DNA of 53,997 nt. Source: Herbivorax alkaliphila (GTDB lineage Bacteria > Bacillota > Clostridia > Acetivibrionales > Acetivibrionaceae). The stretch is from contig NZ_JAVDDS010000028.1 of assembly GCF_030848475.1 (NCBI RefSeq), positions 1 through 53,997 on the forward strand. Direction: 5' to 3'. A program made the position numbers and the translations under genes. The notes under the pieces are model-generated. The model was not told where the DNA came from. It worked only from the letters and a program-made list of their open reading frames with translations, and did not search any database. This document shows, piece by piece, positions 26,421 through 35,930 of the stretch. The stretch's first letter is position 1, and each line of letters opens with the position of its first letter.

Positions 26421-27821
26421 ATGTTAAAATCAAAATTCTTAATACTTGTTTTATGCATATCTTTTATAATACCTTCTTTTTCTTCATATTCAGCAAATCA
26501 TAATATCGCCCCAAACTCTACAGCTTTTATACTTATCGATGCAAATTCTGATACAGTTATTTGTGAAAAGAATTCTGATATAAAATTGCATCCTGCAAGT
26601 GTATCAAAAATTATGACGGCAATACTGGCAATCGAACTTGGGGATTTTTCAAAACCATATATTGCAAGTCATTTGTCAGTAAGAGAAATAGGATTAGGTG
26701 GTTCTAATGCCAGTATACAGGCTGGAGAAGAGATATATTTAAATGATCTTTTACACCTTTTGATGCTTGTATCTGCAAATGATGCTGCAAACATTATTGC
26801 GGAAAACATAGCAGGAAATATAAGTGATTTTAAAAATTTAATGAATGAAAAAGCACGACGAATTGGTGCAAAAAACACTAACTTTTCCAACCCTATTGGT
26901 CTTGATGTTGAAGATGGTTATCCTGATAACAAAACAACAGCTAGAGATTTAGCCACTATAACACGTTACGCTATGTCTAATCAAACATTTAGAGATATAG
27001 TTTCAAAAAGTGAGTTTGTTGTACCTGCCACTAATAGGAGAGGGGCAAGGCATATAAAGACAACAAACCACTTTTTACGAGATATAAACTATAATAAGCT
27101 TCTCTACACAGTAAATGGCGTTAAAACAGGTTATACAAAAGCAGCCCTTAATACAGGTGTATTTTCTGCTAGAAATGATGAAGGAGCAGAGTTAATATGT
27201 GTAGTTATGAGAAATGGAAACAGAACAAATATGTTTGAAGAAATAAAACAACTTTTTGACTATGGATTTACTCAAAACTCAATAGATTTGCAAGAAAGCT
27301 TTTATGATATAAGATTTAGATGGTCTAAAGAACAAATAAATTTCTTTTTTAAAAAAGGGTATATTAAAGGTTATGGTGATGGTTCTTTTAAGCCCCGTAA
27401 CGAGGCCACAAAAGAAGAATTCATAAGCCTTTTGATGAAAATAAAAGGAGTTATTCCTGATGAAAATCAGAAATATTGGTCCAAAACATATATTGAAGAG
27501 GCAATAAATAAAGGATTTATTGATTTTTCATGGCACAGTGATAGAAAGGATACAATAAGCCGTTTAGAATCTATACTTGTCCTCTCTAATGTAATAGGTG
27601 ATGATTTTACCATTAATAAAGAAAAGCATGTGTCAACAATTCTTGATATGAGTAATTTTTCTAATTTAGATGCCAACACCTCAAATTACATTATAAAGGT
27701 ATATGATTGTGGAATAATAAGTGGCTATAATGGAGATTTATTTTTAGATAATACTTCAACAAGAGAAGAAATGATTGCTATGATTGATAACTACTTAAAA
27801 TTTAAATCAGATATAAATTAA
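26421..27821 (+). CDS. D-alanyl-D-alanine carboxypeptidase with SLH repeats
   Basis: A 466-aa secreted protein; AGGAGG precedes the ATG. Signal peptide about 1-25. Residues about 30-280 are a peptidase S11 (low-molecular-weight PBP) domain with all three motifs: SVSK (nucleophile Ser60), SAN near residue 118, and KTG in VNGVKTGYTK. It would trim the terminal D-Ala of peptidoglycan stems. The C-terminal part (about 295-460) contains three S-layer homology repeats, for example GYIKGYGDGSFKPRNEATKE, which should tether it to the wall. It is the standard DacF-like catalytic domain, but the SLH tail replaces the usual C-terminal anchor. Confidence 0.9.
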   Translation: MLKSKFLILVLCISFIIPSFSSYSANHNIAPNSTAFILIDANSDTVICEKNSDIKLHPASVSKIMTAILAIELGDFSKPYIASHLSVREIGLGGSNASIQAGEEIYLNDLLHLLMLVSANDAANIIAENIAGNISDFKNLMNEKARRIGAKNTNFSNPIGLDVEDGYPDNKTTARDLATITRYAMSNQTFRDIVSKSEFVVPATNRRGARHIKTTNHFLRDINYNKLLYTVNGVKTGYTKAALNTGVFSARNDEGAELICVVMRNGNRTNMFEEIKQLFDYGFTQNSIDLQESFYDIRFRWSKEQINFFFKKGYIKGYGDGSFKPRNEATKEEFISLLMKIKGVIPDENQKYWSKTYIEEAINKGFIDFSWHSDRKDTISRLESILVLSNVIGDDFTINKEKHVSTILDMSNFSNLDANTSNYIIKVYDCGIISGYNGDLFLDNTSTREEMIAMIDNYLKFKSDIN

Positions 27822-27830
27822 GCACCTTAA

Positions 27831-27903
27831 AACTCCACCTTATAAAAGGTGGCGCTTAGTCTCCATGAAGCCTCTAAGTTTAGCTTTAGTTAAACGAATT
27901 TAC
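27831..27903 (-). repeat. Dispersed hairpin repeat, copy 3 (minus)
   Basis: It combines both halves of the family: ACTCCACCTTATAAAAGGTGG hairpin on one side, and GCCTCTAAGTTTAGC with TTTAGTTAAACGAATT on the other. It lies just behind the carboxypeptidase gene and may also end its transcript. Confidence 0.5.
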
Positions 27904-27921
27904 ATAAGCATGATACTATAC

Positions 27922-28224
27922 CTATTCGATGTCAATAAGTGGAATTTTGTTATCTGAAGCAAATTTAGAAATCTCTCTTTTGTATTGGTCAAAACGATCC
28001 CAATCCATAGGCTTTGTAATTATTACAGGAGATTTTACTCCTTTAACACGAATTTCTATTTTTTCTGTTACTTTTTTAGAAAATATTTTTGACACAGTAA
28101 AATAGCCCAACCTAATCTCCTCTATCTGTGAGTGGTTTACAAAAACATGCCTACCCTTTTTTGTTAGAATAGTAACTCCTGTCCAGTCCCTATTACATGT
28201 CATTAGTCTATCGCTTTTATTCAT
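27922..28224 (-). CDS. Hypothetical protein, 100 aa
   Basis: A minus-strand gene with GGGAGGGAAAT before its ATG. It has a strand-rich N-terminal half (WTGVTILTKKGRHVFVNHSQ) and ends in a helix with KREISKFASDN. No signal peptide or membrane span. It is probably a small PH-like or beta-barrel fold, but I do not recognise the family and infer no function. Confidence 0.5.
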   Translation of the reverse strand: MNKSDRLMTCNRDWTGVTILTKKGRHVFVNHSQIEEIRLGYFTVSKIFSKKVTEKIEIRVKGVKSPVIITKPMDWDRFDQYKREISKFASDNKIPLIDIE

Positions 28225-28530
28225 AATATTTCCCTCCCAAACACAAAACTATTATTTTATATAGAACTTAATGAGTTTTTATAATGCAAACATATGGAAA
28301 ATAAAACTGTTACATTATATAGCACTTTTAAGATTTAAAAAATAAAAATAAGGTTTACATTTCATCACAATTATATATAATATACATAAGATTTATATTT
28401 TTAATTGGCTCTGATTAGCTACATCACTATAATTATATTATACCATATCGTAGTATTAGGTGCAATCTAAGGATTAATTTCTTTACTATGATATACATTG
28501 ACACTATATTTTTCAAAAGACATTCTATAC

Positions 28531-28559
28531 TTGTACTATAAGAGCTTGAGTATTATAAT
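28531..28559 (+). promoter_or_regulatory. Promoter of the PRTase gene
   Basis: TTGTAC (28531-28536), a 17-base spacer and TATAAT (28554-28559) lie 38 bases before the start codon. The rest of 28225-28596 is AT-rich with no gene seen. Confidence 0.5.
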
Positions 28560-28596
28560 AGGAGAATAAAAAAATATTTACATTGGAGGAGTAACA

Positions 28597-29460
28597 ATGA
28601 AAGAAAATAATAATGAGCTTTTAAACTGGCTATTTAAAACATTTGCAATTAGAATTAGTTCTCATGATAAGCCTTTTTGGTATACATCGGGAACAATTGG
28701 ACCTTATTATATAAACACCCATTTTTTATATGGTAGCGAAGAAAAAGCTACTGATTTATTAAACTATATAAATAAGGAAAAGGACAACAAATTGTCATGT
28801 CCTCAAAAACTTTTAAGTGAAACATATAATAATTATAAAACTGATGATGTTTACCGTGGTCTAATTGATAAGTTATGCTTATTTATAAAAGATAATATAG
28901 ATATAAATGATATTGACTATATATCAGGTGGAGAAAGAAGAGATTGGTTTTTTTCTCTTCCTATATCAAAAATCCTTAAAAAGCCTCACATAGCAATATA
29001 CAAGGATTTAGATACTGTTGTATCATATGATGGAAAAACTGAAAACTTAGAAAGTTTAAACAACGGAAAAGTATTACATATAGCAGATCTTATAACTGAA
29101 GCCTCAAGCTATGAAAGAGCTTGGATACCTGCTATTAAAGATAAGGGAGGAAAAATTAACTGGAGTGTTGTAGTTGTTGATAGAAAACAGGGGGGCGAAG
29201 AACTTTTACAGCGCAACGGAATTAAATCCTTATCAATGATAGACATAGATATTGATTTTTTCAAAAAAGTTTTGTCAATGGGCATTATCAATGATGAGCA
29301 ATTCAAAATGCTAGAAAAATATCTAGATAACCCAAAAGAATCAATGAAAAACTTTTTAATAAAAAACCCTGACTTTTTAGAAAAGGCACTCTCTTCTGAA
29401 ACCAAAGAAAGTGAAAGGGCAAAGCTTTGTATAGAAAAAAATATTTATGGATTAAAGTAA
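28597..29460 (+). CDS. Orotate-phosphoribosyltransferase-like protein
   Basis: A 287-aa protein with TTGGAGGAG 6 bases before the ATG. YTSGTIGPYYINTHFLYG near residue 29 and the PRPP-binding-type segment VLHIADLITEAS (about 150-161) mark a type I phosphoribosyltransferase. It is longer than PyrE (about 210 aa), with an extra helical C-terminus of about 80 residues. The PRPP loop shows Leu-Ile-Thr-Glu-Ala in place of the usual DDVxTTG, so it may be a variant or non-catalytic relative. No pyrimidine genes are nearby. Cytosolic. Confidence 0.65.
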   Translation: MKENNNELLNWLFKTFAIRISSHDKPFWYTSGTIGPYYINTHFLYGSEEKATDLLNYINKEKDNKLSCPQKLLSETYNNYKTDDVYRGLIDKLCLFIKDNIDINDIDYISGGERRDWFFSLPISKILKKPHIAIYKDLDTVVSYDGKTENLESLNNGKVLHIADLITEASSYERAWIPAIKDKGGKINWSVVVVDRKQGGEELLQRNGIKSLSMIDIDIDFFKKVLSMGIINDEQFKMLEKYLDNPKESMKNFLIKNPDFLEKALSSETKESERAKLCIEKNIYGLK

Positions 29461-29489
29461 GCTTGCTTTCAATTTAGTTAAATATATAG

Positions 29490-29523
29490 AGCTTTATGTG
29501 GAAATTCTATTTTACATAAAGCT
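29490..29523 (+). terminator. Terminator after the PRTase gene
   Basis: AGCTTTATGT and ACATAAAGCT form a perfect 10-bp stem around a 14-base loop. There is no strong T run, so it may be an mRNA-end hairpin rather than a full terminator. Confidence 0.5.
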
Positions 29524-29532
29524 TATAATAAG

Positions 29533-29580
29533 AATTCCACCTTCTATGAGGTGGAATCTTAAAATATGATAAAATTTCTA
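29533..29580 (+). repeat. Dispersed hairpin repeat, copy 4
   Basis: ATTCCACCT and AGGTGGAAT form the stem, with a compensating change relative to copy 1 (ACTCCACCT/AGGTGGAGT), followed by CTTAAAATATGATAAAATTTC. It lies 40 bases upstream of miaB. Confidence 0.5.
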
Positions 29581-29620
29581 AATATAGAATATCTGATATG
29601 AGATAGAAGGAGGAAAAATT

Positions 29621-31027
29621 TTGGAAAGAAAAAGCAAGTGTGTTTCAACAAAAGATATGGAAAAACAAAAGGAATTTATACAACTAGTTACAGATAAGCA
29701 TGATGGAGAGATGAAAAAATACTATTTAAATACATTTGGGTGTCAAATGAATGAGCACGATTCTGAAAAACTGGCAGGTATGCTTTCTAATATGGGATAT
29801 ATTGAATCTGATGATGTAAATGACTCTAGTCTGATAATATTCAATACTTGTTGTGTTAGAGAACATGCAGAACAGAAGGTATATGGACATTTAGGAGCTT
29901 TAAAAAAGCTCAAAGAAGAGAATCCAGAACTTGTAATAGCTATATGTGGATGCATGATGCAACAGGAGAATGTAGTTAGTCATATCAATAAGACGTATAG
30001 ACATGTTGACTTGATTTTCGGAACTCATAATTTGTATAAATTCCCAGAGCTTCTTTTCAAATCTTTTAATAACAACAAAACACTTATTGATGTATGGGAT
30101 ACAGATGGTAAGATTGTAGAAAATGTTCCTGTTGAAAGAAAAGACGGAGTTAAAGCATGGACTACAATTATGTATGGATGTAATAATTTTTGTTCATATT
30201 GTATTGTTCCCTATGTACGTGGAAGAGAGAGAAGCAGGGAGATTAAAGAGATTGAGAAAGAGGTAATGACATTAGGACGTCAAGAGTTTAAGGAGATAAC
30301 ACTTCTTGGGCAAAATGTAAACTCATATGGCAAGGATTTACCTCACAAATCAAGCTTTGCACAGCTTTTACATCAATTAGATAAAATCTCAGGAATTGAA
30401 AGGATTAGATTTTTAACATCTCACCCTAAAGATTTATCTGATGAGCTTATATATGCAATGAGGGATCTAAATAAAGTTTGCGAACACCTTCATCTTCCTT
30501 TTCAAGCTGGAAGTACAAAGGTTTTAAAAGAGATGAATAGAGGATATACAAAGGAAGAATATTTAGAACTTGTTATGAAAGTAAAAGAAAACATACCAGA
30601 CATCTCACTAACAACAGACATTATAGTGGGATTTCCAGGTGAAACTGATGATGATTTTGAAGATACTTTAGACATCATAAAAAAGGTTCGCTTTGATTCT
30701 GCATATACATTTTTGTATTCAAAAAGAACAGGTACACCTGCTGCTAAATATGAAAATCAAGTTTTAGATAAAGTAAAAAAAGAAAGATTTGAAAGACTTT
30801 TGAATCTTCAAAATTCAATAAGTAAAGAGATTAATGAACCCTTTTTAGGAAAAAAATTAGAGGTTCTCGTTGAGGGAAAGAGTAAAACAAACAATGACAT
30901 ATATACAGGTAGAACAAGAGGAAATAAAATAGTTAATTTTGAGGCAAGTGATAAAGACATTTGTAAAATAAAAAATGTATTAATAGATAATATAAGAACC
31001 TGGTCTTTAGATGGCAAAATTGTATAA
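29621..31027 (+). CDS. miaB: tRNA-2-methylthio-N6-dimethylallyladenosine synthase
   Basis: A 468-aa protein from TTG behind AGAAGGAGGAAAAA. It is a radical-SAM methylthiotransferase that adds a methylthio group to i6A37 in tRNAs reading UNN codons. Parts: N-terminal UPF0004 domain with the first cluster's Cys (LNTFGCQMNEHDSEK, FNTCCVREHAEQK, AICGCMMQQ); radical SAM core with GCNNFCSYCIVPYVRGRERS; C-terminal TRAM domain. Its substrate is made by MiaA, encoded about 7 kb downstream. The length is normal for Gram-positive MiaB. Confidence 0.97.
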   Translation: MERKSKCVSTKDMEKQKEFIQLVTDKHDGEMKKYYLNTFGCQMNEHDSEKLAGMLSNMGYIESDDVNDSSLIIFNTCCVREHAEQKVYGHLGALKKLKEENPELVIAICGCMMQQENVVSHINKTYRHVDLIFGTHNLYKFPELLFKSFNNNKTLIDVWDTDGKIVENVPVERKDGVKAWTTIMYGCNNFCSYCIVPYVRGRERSREIKEIEKEVMTLGRQEFKEITLLGQNVNSYGKDLPHKSSFAQLLHQLDKISGIERIRFLTSHPKDLSDELIYAMRDLNKVCEHLHLPFQAGSTKVLKEMNRGYTKEEYLELVMKVKENIPDISLTTDIIVGFPGETDDDFEDTLDIIKKVRFDSAYTFLYSKRTGTPAAKYENQVLDKVKKERFERLLNLQNSISKEINEPFLGKKLEVLVEGKSKTNNDIYTGRTRGNKIVNFEASDKDICKIKNVLIDNIRTWSLDGKIV

Positions 31028-31269
31028 TATAAAAAAATTAATAATACTCCCAAATACTATTATTTAAGCTATTAAACAGTTCTCAAAAAGAAAAATTTAG
31101 AATTTTCTATTGAGAAAATTAACAAACTAAACGATACTATATATAAGAAAAACAAAAGATTTTGATTAAAATGTCTAATATGTTGATAAAATAAGAAGTA
31201 TACTGTTTAAGCAATGTCTTATTAAGCAATGTCTTAGAAATAGTTTATTTAACATGAGAGGATATACTT

Positions 31270-32646
31270 ATGAAAATATTGATTTCAGCTATTACTGCTT
31301 TAATATTGTGCTTTTCTTCCATCACAATATTTGAAGTACATGGTGATGGAGAAATAAATGTTACTGTCAATGACTCGATGATAGAATTTGATGTAAGCCC
31401 TATTATCGTAAATGGCAGGACTATGGTTCCTGTAAGAGGGGTCTTTGAATCACTAGATGCAAAGGTTTCGTGGTTTGAAGAAACAAAGACAGTTCTTGTT
31501 TTAAAAGAAAACACAAGAATTTACTTAATTGTTGACAGTTTAAACGCCTATGTAAATGAAGAATTGGTTAAACTTGATGTTCCAGCTAAAATAATAAATG
31601 GGAGAACTTTGGTTCCTATAAGGTTTATTTCAGAAACTTTAGGTGCTAAGGTATCTTGGGATGAAAATAATAGAACAGTGAGGATAGATGTAGACAATTA
31701 TCCTTATTCATATAATGAATCAATGAGTATTGAATATTTAAGTGAAAAATATCAGGACAATATGGAATTTCTCATTGGTTCACCTTTAGAGTATATTGAG
31801 TTTCTTTTTGGTATACCTGACAGAGTAGATTTGAGTAAATATGGATTTGATTGGTATATATATAATTCTGATTTAGAAAAATATCTTATGATAGGAATAG
31901 AAGATGATACCGTAGTAGGCCTTTATTCTAACTCTAAGTACTATAAACTAAACGAAAATATAGGCTTTGCTACATCTAAACCAAAGGTATCTAAAACTTT
32001 TGGCAGCCCTTTGCAATATTACTTAAAAAACAATACACAATTTTTGCTTTCAAAAGAGAATAAAGACAATGATAAAGTTGAATATGAAGTATATAATATT
32101 AAAAATAGATATTATACTACAATTTTTTATGATATACATAATGACGAAAAAGTAACATCCTTTATGCTTATTGACTATGAAACTGAAAATTCTCTAGTTG
32201 GGTTTTATGGCGAACCTTCAAAGGAATTGACCAAAAGCTATGAACGACAAATATTTGACCTTGCAAATGCAGTAAGAAAAAGACATGATAAACCTTCTTT
32301 TGTACTAGATGAAAGAGCAGCTAATGTTGCAAGAGAGCACAGTAAAGATATGGCATTAAACAATTTTTTTGCTCATAAAAATTTAAAAGAGGAAAGCCCT
32401 TTTGACAGATTAAAAAATGGCGAAATCAGTTTTAGTTATGCAGGTGAAAACATTGCAGCAGGACAAATGTGTGGAATATTTGCTCACGAAGCATGGATGA
32501 ATTCAAAAAAAGGACATAGAGAAGCTATTCTTGATGATTTCAAATACTTAGGCGTAGGTGTTTATTTAGACTCTACAGGGAATACTACATATACACAAAA
32601 TTTTTATACACCACTAAAAAGTAGAAAACTTTTTTTCAGATTTTAA
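31270..32646 (+). CDS. Secreted CAP-domain protein with copper-amine-oxidase-like stalk domain
   Basis: A 458-aa protein with GAGAGG before the ATG and a signal peptide (about 1-24). Residues about 25-140 are two copper-amine-oxidase-N-like stalk units (NGRTMVPVRGVFESLDAKVSW, then NGRTLVPIRFISETLGAKVSW). Residues about 150-310 match the CAP-associated N-terminal domain. Residues about 325-455 are a CAP/SCP domain (NAVRKRH, EHSKDMALNNFFAHKN, AGENIAAG, HREAILDDFKYLGVGVY). This is a common clostridial surface protein, often sporulation-linked; the molecular activity is unknown. About 240 bases upstream hold no gene. Confidence 0.85.
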   Translation: MKILISAITALILCFSSITIFEVHGDGEINVTVNDSMIEFDVSPIIVNGRTMVPVRGVFESLDAKVSWFEETKTVLVLKENTRIYLIVDSLNAYVNEELVKLDVPAKIINGRTLVPIRFISETLGAKVSWDENNRTVRIDVDNYPYSYNESMSIEYLSEKYQDNMEFLIGSPLEYIEFLFGIPDRVDLSKYGFDWYIYNSDLEKYLMIGIEDDTVVGLYSNSKYYKLNENIGFATSKPKVSKTFGSPLQYYLKNNTQFLLSKENKDNDKVEYEVYNIKNRYYTTIFYDIHNDEKVTSFMLIDYETENSLVGFYGEPSKELTKSYERQIFDLANAVRKRHDKPSFVLDERAANVAREHSKDMALNNFFAHKNLKEESPFDRLKNGEISFSYAGENIAAGQMCGIFAHEAWMNSKKGHREAILDDFKYLGVGVYLDSTGNTTYTQNFYTPLKSRKLFFRF

Positions 32647-32666
32647 TAGCTTAAAAAACAATAGGA

Positions 32667-32700
32667 CAAGAAAATTCATTATTAATAGTGAATTTTCTTG
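32667..32700 (+). terminator. Terminator after the CAP gene
   Basis: CAAGAAAATTCA pairs with TGAATTTTCTTG (12 bp) around a 10-base loop. The strong stem ends a gene followed by 170 bases without coding. Confidence 0.65.
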
Positions 32701-32827
32701 ATTTAAATATTAATTTTTAAGTTGTTTTATGATAAAATGATGTAATGTACAAGCTGAAATTTTGTGTTCAATGTCTTTTACAACATAGCAACGCAACAAA
32801 ATAAATTAATTAAAAAGGGTGATTAAT

Positions 32828-33211
32828 GTGGAAATCTTATCAAAAGCAAAAGAGCTTGGAACAATGATAGGGACATCAGAACAAATGAGTAGCTTTAAAA
32901 AATGGGAAGCAGATCTTGAAAGAGACCACAAAGCAAGGGCTATTTTACGAGAGTATCAAACTTTGCAGACTGAGATGGTAAGAGCTGCTCATGAAGACGC
33001 AGAAAAGGAAATATTGGATCAAATAAAGGAAAAACTAGTAGTTAAATTTGACGAAGTTAGTAATTGTGACATAACCAGAAATTATCTTGAGTCAAAAGAT
33101 AAGCTTGACAACCTTATAAAAAAGGTAAATGATGTCTTGGTATACTCCATTACAGGTGATGACCCATGTTCACAAGAAAAATGTGGTTCATGTGGTGGAG
33201 GTTGCGGGTAA
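32828..33211 (+). CDS. YlbF-family regulator
   Basis: The GTG at 32828 lies behind AAAAGGGTGAT and matches the family's usual start (EILSKAKELG); an in-frame GTG at 32819 has no site. It has 127 aa, mostly helical, with a C-terminal Cys motif CSQEKCGSCGGGCG that may bind an iron-sulfur cluster. In Bacillus, YlbF, YmcA and YaaT form a complex that affects RNase Y and phosphorelay output. Its place just upstream of mutS is common in clostridia. The specific role here is inferred. Confidence 0.8.
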   Translation: MEILSKAKELGTMIGTSEQMSSFKKWEADLERDHKARAILREYQTLQTEMVRAAHEDAEKEILDQIKEKLVVKFDEVSNCDITRNYLESKDKLDNLIKKVNDVLVYSITGDDPCSQEKCGSCGGGCG

Positions 33212-33279
33212 ATTTATTACTTATGCAATGACTAAATAATGACATCGATGTGACAAATTATAGAGAGAGGTAAGATAAA

Positions 33280-35904
33280 ATGGCAGCACTGACACCTATG
33301 ATGCAGCAATATATTGAAATTAAGGAACAGTATAAAGATTGCATCCTTTTTTTCAGATTAGGGGATTTCTATGAAATGTTTTTTGAAGATGCTAAGACAG
33401 CATCTAGGGAACTTGAAATAACTCTAACCAGCAGGGAATGCGGATTAGATGAAAAGGCTCACATGTGTGGGGTTCCTTTTCATTCCGCTGATTCCTATAT
33501 TGCTAAATTAATAAATAAAGGCTATAAAGTAGCTATTTGTGAACAGGTAGAAGACCCATCACAGGTTAAGGGAATAGTGAAAAGAGATGTGGTAAGGGTT
33601 GTTACGCCTGGAACAATAACTGAATCATCAATGCTTGAAGAAAAGAAAAACAATTATTTAATGTCCATATACAAGGTAAAAAATTATTTTGGATTGGCAT
33701 TAACTGATCTTTCTACAGGGGAATTTGTGTCTACTTCAATAACATTAGGGAATACTTTAGGAAAGCTTTTAGATGAAATAGCAAAATTTTCTCCTTCTGA
33801 AATTGTAGTGAATATGGAATTTGAAGAGGATAAGAACTTGGTTAAATCTATAAAGGACAGATTTAATGTGTATATCTCTTCAATTGATGATAGATATTTT
33901 TCTAAGGATTTTTCAAGTGATAAATTAAAGAGTTATTTTACAGATTATGAATTTGAAATAAATGATTTCAATTTATATATAAATGCTTCAGGTGCTCTTT
34001 TAGAGTATCTTGAACAAACACAAAAAATAAATTTAAGCCATATTCAAAGTTTTAGTACTTACGAAATAGAAGAATATATGGTTTTAGATATTTCAACTAG
34101 GAGAAATCTAGAACTTACTGAAACCATGAGAGAAAAAACTAGAAAAGGTTCTCTCCTTTGGGTTTTAGATAGGACAATGACATCTATGGGAGGAAGAACT
34201 TTAAGAAAATGGATTGAACAACCGCTAATCAATGTATATGATATAAAAGACAGACTAAACAGTGTAAATGAGTTAAAAGAAAGCTTTATGATAAGGATGG
34301 AAATAAGAGAGCTTTTAAAGAGAGTTTATGATATCGAAAGACTTATGGGGAAAGTTATTTTAGGTAGTGCAAACTGTAGAGACTTAATTGCAATTAAGAA
34401 TTCAATAGCTCAAATACCCTATATTAAACAACTTTTAAATGATCTTAATGAAAGTCTTAACATTAAATATCATGACGAGCTGGATGCTCTTTTAGATGTA
34501 TGTGACTTTTTAGAAAGAGCAATTATTGATGAACCACCTGTTTCGGTAAAAGAAGGTGGAATTATTAAAGAGGGCTTTAATGAAGATGTAGATAAATACA
34601 GAAAAGCATCAACAGAAGGCAAGAACTGGATTGCATCTCTTGAAAGCTCAGAGCGACAAAAAACAGGTATTAAAAATCTAAAAATTGGATATAACAAGGT
34701 ATTTGGATATTACATAGAAGTTACTAAATCATATTATTCTCAGGTTCCTATGGAATATGTGAGAAAACAAACCCTTTCAAACTGTGAAAGGTATATAACA
34801 GATGAATTAAAAAAGATTGAGGATACTGTTTTAGGGGCTCAGGAGAGACTTATTGAAGTTGAATACAATTTATTTACTAAAATCAGAGAACAAGTATGTG
34901 AACAGATAAATAGAATAAAATCAACAGCAAAGGCACTTTCAAATATTGATGTTTTATGTGCTTTAGCAGAAGTTGCAGACAGGGAAGACTATTCTATGCC
35001 TAAAGTTACAACTGATAATGATATAGATATTACTGATGGACGCCACCCTGTAGTTGAAAAAATGATTGATGAAGGTGAATTTGTACCTAATGATACATAT
35101 CTTGACAAAGAAGATAATTTAATTTCAATCATTACAGGACCTAATATGTCTGGTAAATCAACATATATGAGACAGGTTGCATTAATTGTTCTTATGGCAC
35201 AAATAGGTAGTTTTGTACCAGCTGAAAGTGCTAAAATTGGAGTTGTTGACAGAGTATTTACTAGGGTAGGAGCCTCAGATGATTTGGCATCAGGACAAAG
35301 TACCTTTATGGTTGAAATGACAGAGGTTGCAAATATATTAAATAATGCAACCTGCAAAAGCCTTTTGATTTTAGATGAAATCGGAAGAGGAACCAGTACA
35401 TACGATGGTCTCAGCATTGCGTGGTCTGTTATTGAATTTACAGCCAATAAAGAAAAACTTGGGGCACGAACGCTTTTTGCAACTCATTACCACGAACTTA
35501 CAGAACTAGAAAATAGCATGGATGGTATAAAAAACTACTGTATTGCTGTTGAAGAAGATGGGGATGACATTATCTTTTTAAGAAAAATCGAAAGAGGAGG
35601 AGCTGATGACAGCTATGGAATTCAAGTTGCAAAGCTTGCTGGAGTACCTCTTCCTGTCGTAAACAGAGCAAAAGAAATACTAAAAGAACTAGAAAGTGCA
35701 GATATAAATAAAAAAGAATCCAGAACAAAAAAAGGCAAAAAACCTATTGGTGGTCAAATTGATGTTTTCTCATTTAATACTGCTCAAAGAAGTAGTAATG
35801 AAGTTTTAATCGACTTAAAAGATATGGATATCAGCACACTTACCCCATTAGATGCATTAAATGTACTATACAACCTTCAAAAAAAAGTAAAGAATTGTGG
35901 TTGA
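33280..35904 (+). CDS. mutS: DNA mismatch repair protein MutS
   Basis: An 874-aa protein with GAGAGAGG before the ATG. It recognises mismatches and short loops and recruits MutL. Visible marks: mismatch-binding RLGDFYEMFFEDA (Phe-x-Glu) near residue 27; Walker A TGPNMSGKSTYMRQ near 620; Walker B LILDEIGRGTSTYDGLS; ATHYHEL; C-terminal helix-turn-helix KRAKEILKELE-type region (VVNRAKEILKELES). The length is normal. It forms an operon with mutL 26 bases downstream. Confidence 0.98.
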   Translation: MAALTPMMQQYIEIKEQYKDCILFFRLGDFYEMFFEDAKTASRELEITLTSRECGLDEKAHMCGVPFHSADSYIAKLINKGYKVAICEQVEDPSQVKGIVKRDVVRVVTPGTITESSMLEEKKNNYLMSIYKVKNYFGLALTDLSTGEFVSTSITLGNTLGKLLDEIAKFSPSEIVVNMEFEEDKNLVKSIKDRFNVYISSIDDRYFSKDFSSDKLKSYFTDYEFEINDFNLYINASGALLEYLEQTQKINLSHIQSFSTYEIEEYMVLDISTRRNLELTETMREKTRKGSLLWVLDRTMTSMGGRTLRKWIEQPLINVYDIKDRLNSVNELKESFMIRMEIRELLKRVYDIERLMGKVILGSANCRDLIAIKNSIAQIPYIKQLLNDLNESLNIKYHDELDALLDVCDFLERAIIDEPPVSVKEGGIIKEGFNEDVDKYRKASTEGKNWIASLESSERQKTGIKNLKIGYNKVFGYYIEVTKSYYSQVPMEYVRKQTLSNCERYITDELKKIEDTVLGAQERLIEVEYNLFTKIREQVCEQINRIKSTAKALSNIDVLCALAEVADREDYSMPKVTTDNDIDITDGRHPVVEKMIDEGEFVPNDTYLDKEDNLISIITGPNMSGKSTYMRQVALIVLMAQIGSFVPAESAKIGVVDRVFTRVGASDDLASGQSTFMVEMTEVANILNNATCKSLLILDEIGRGTSTYDGLSIAWSVIEFTANKEKLGARTLFATHYHELTELENSMDGIKNYCIAVEEDGDDIIFLRKIERGGADDSYGIQVAKLAGVPLPVVNRAKEILKELESADINKKESRTKKGKKPIGGQIDVFSFNTAQRSSNEVLIDLKDMDISTLTPLDALNVLYNLQKKVKNCG

Positions 35905-35930
35905 TTATATAAATAGGAAAGGTTTTGTTT

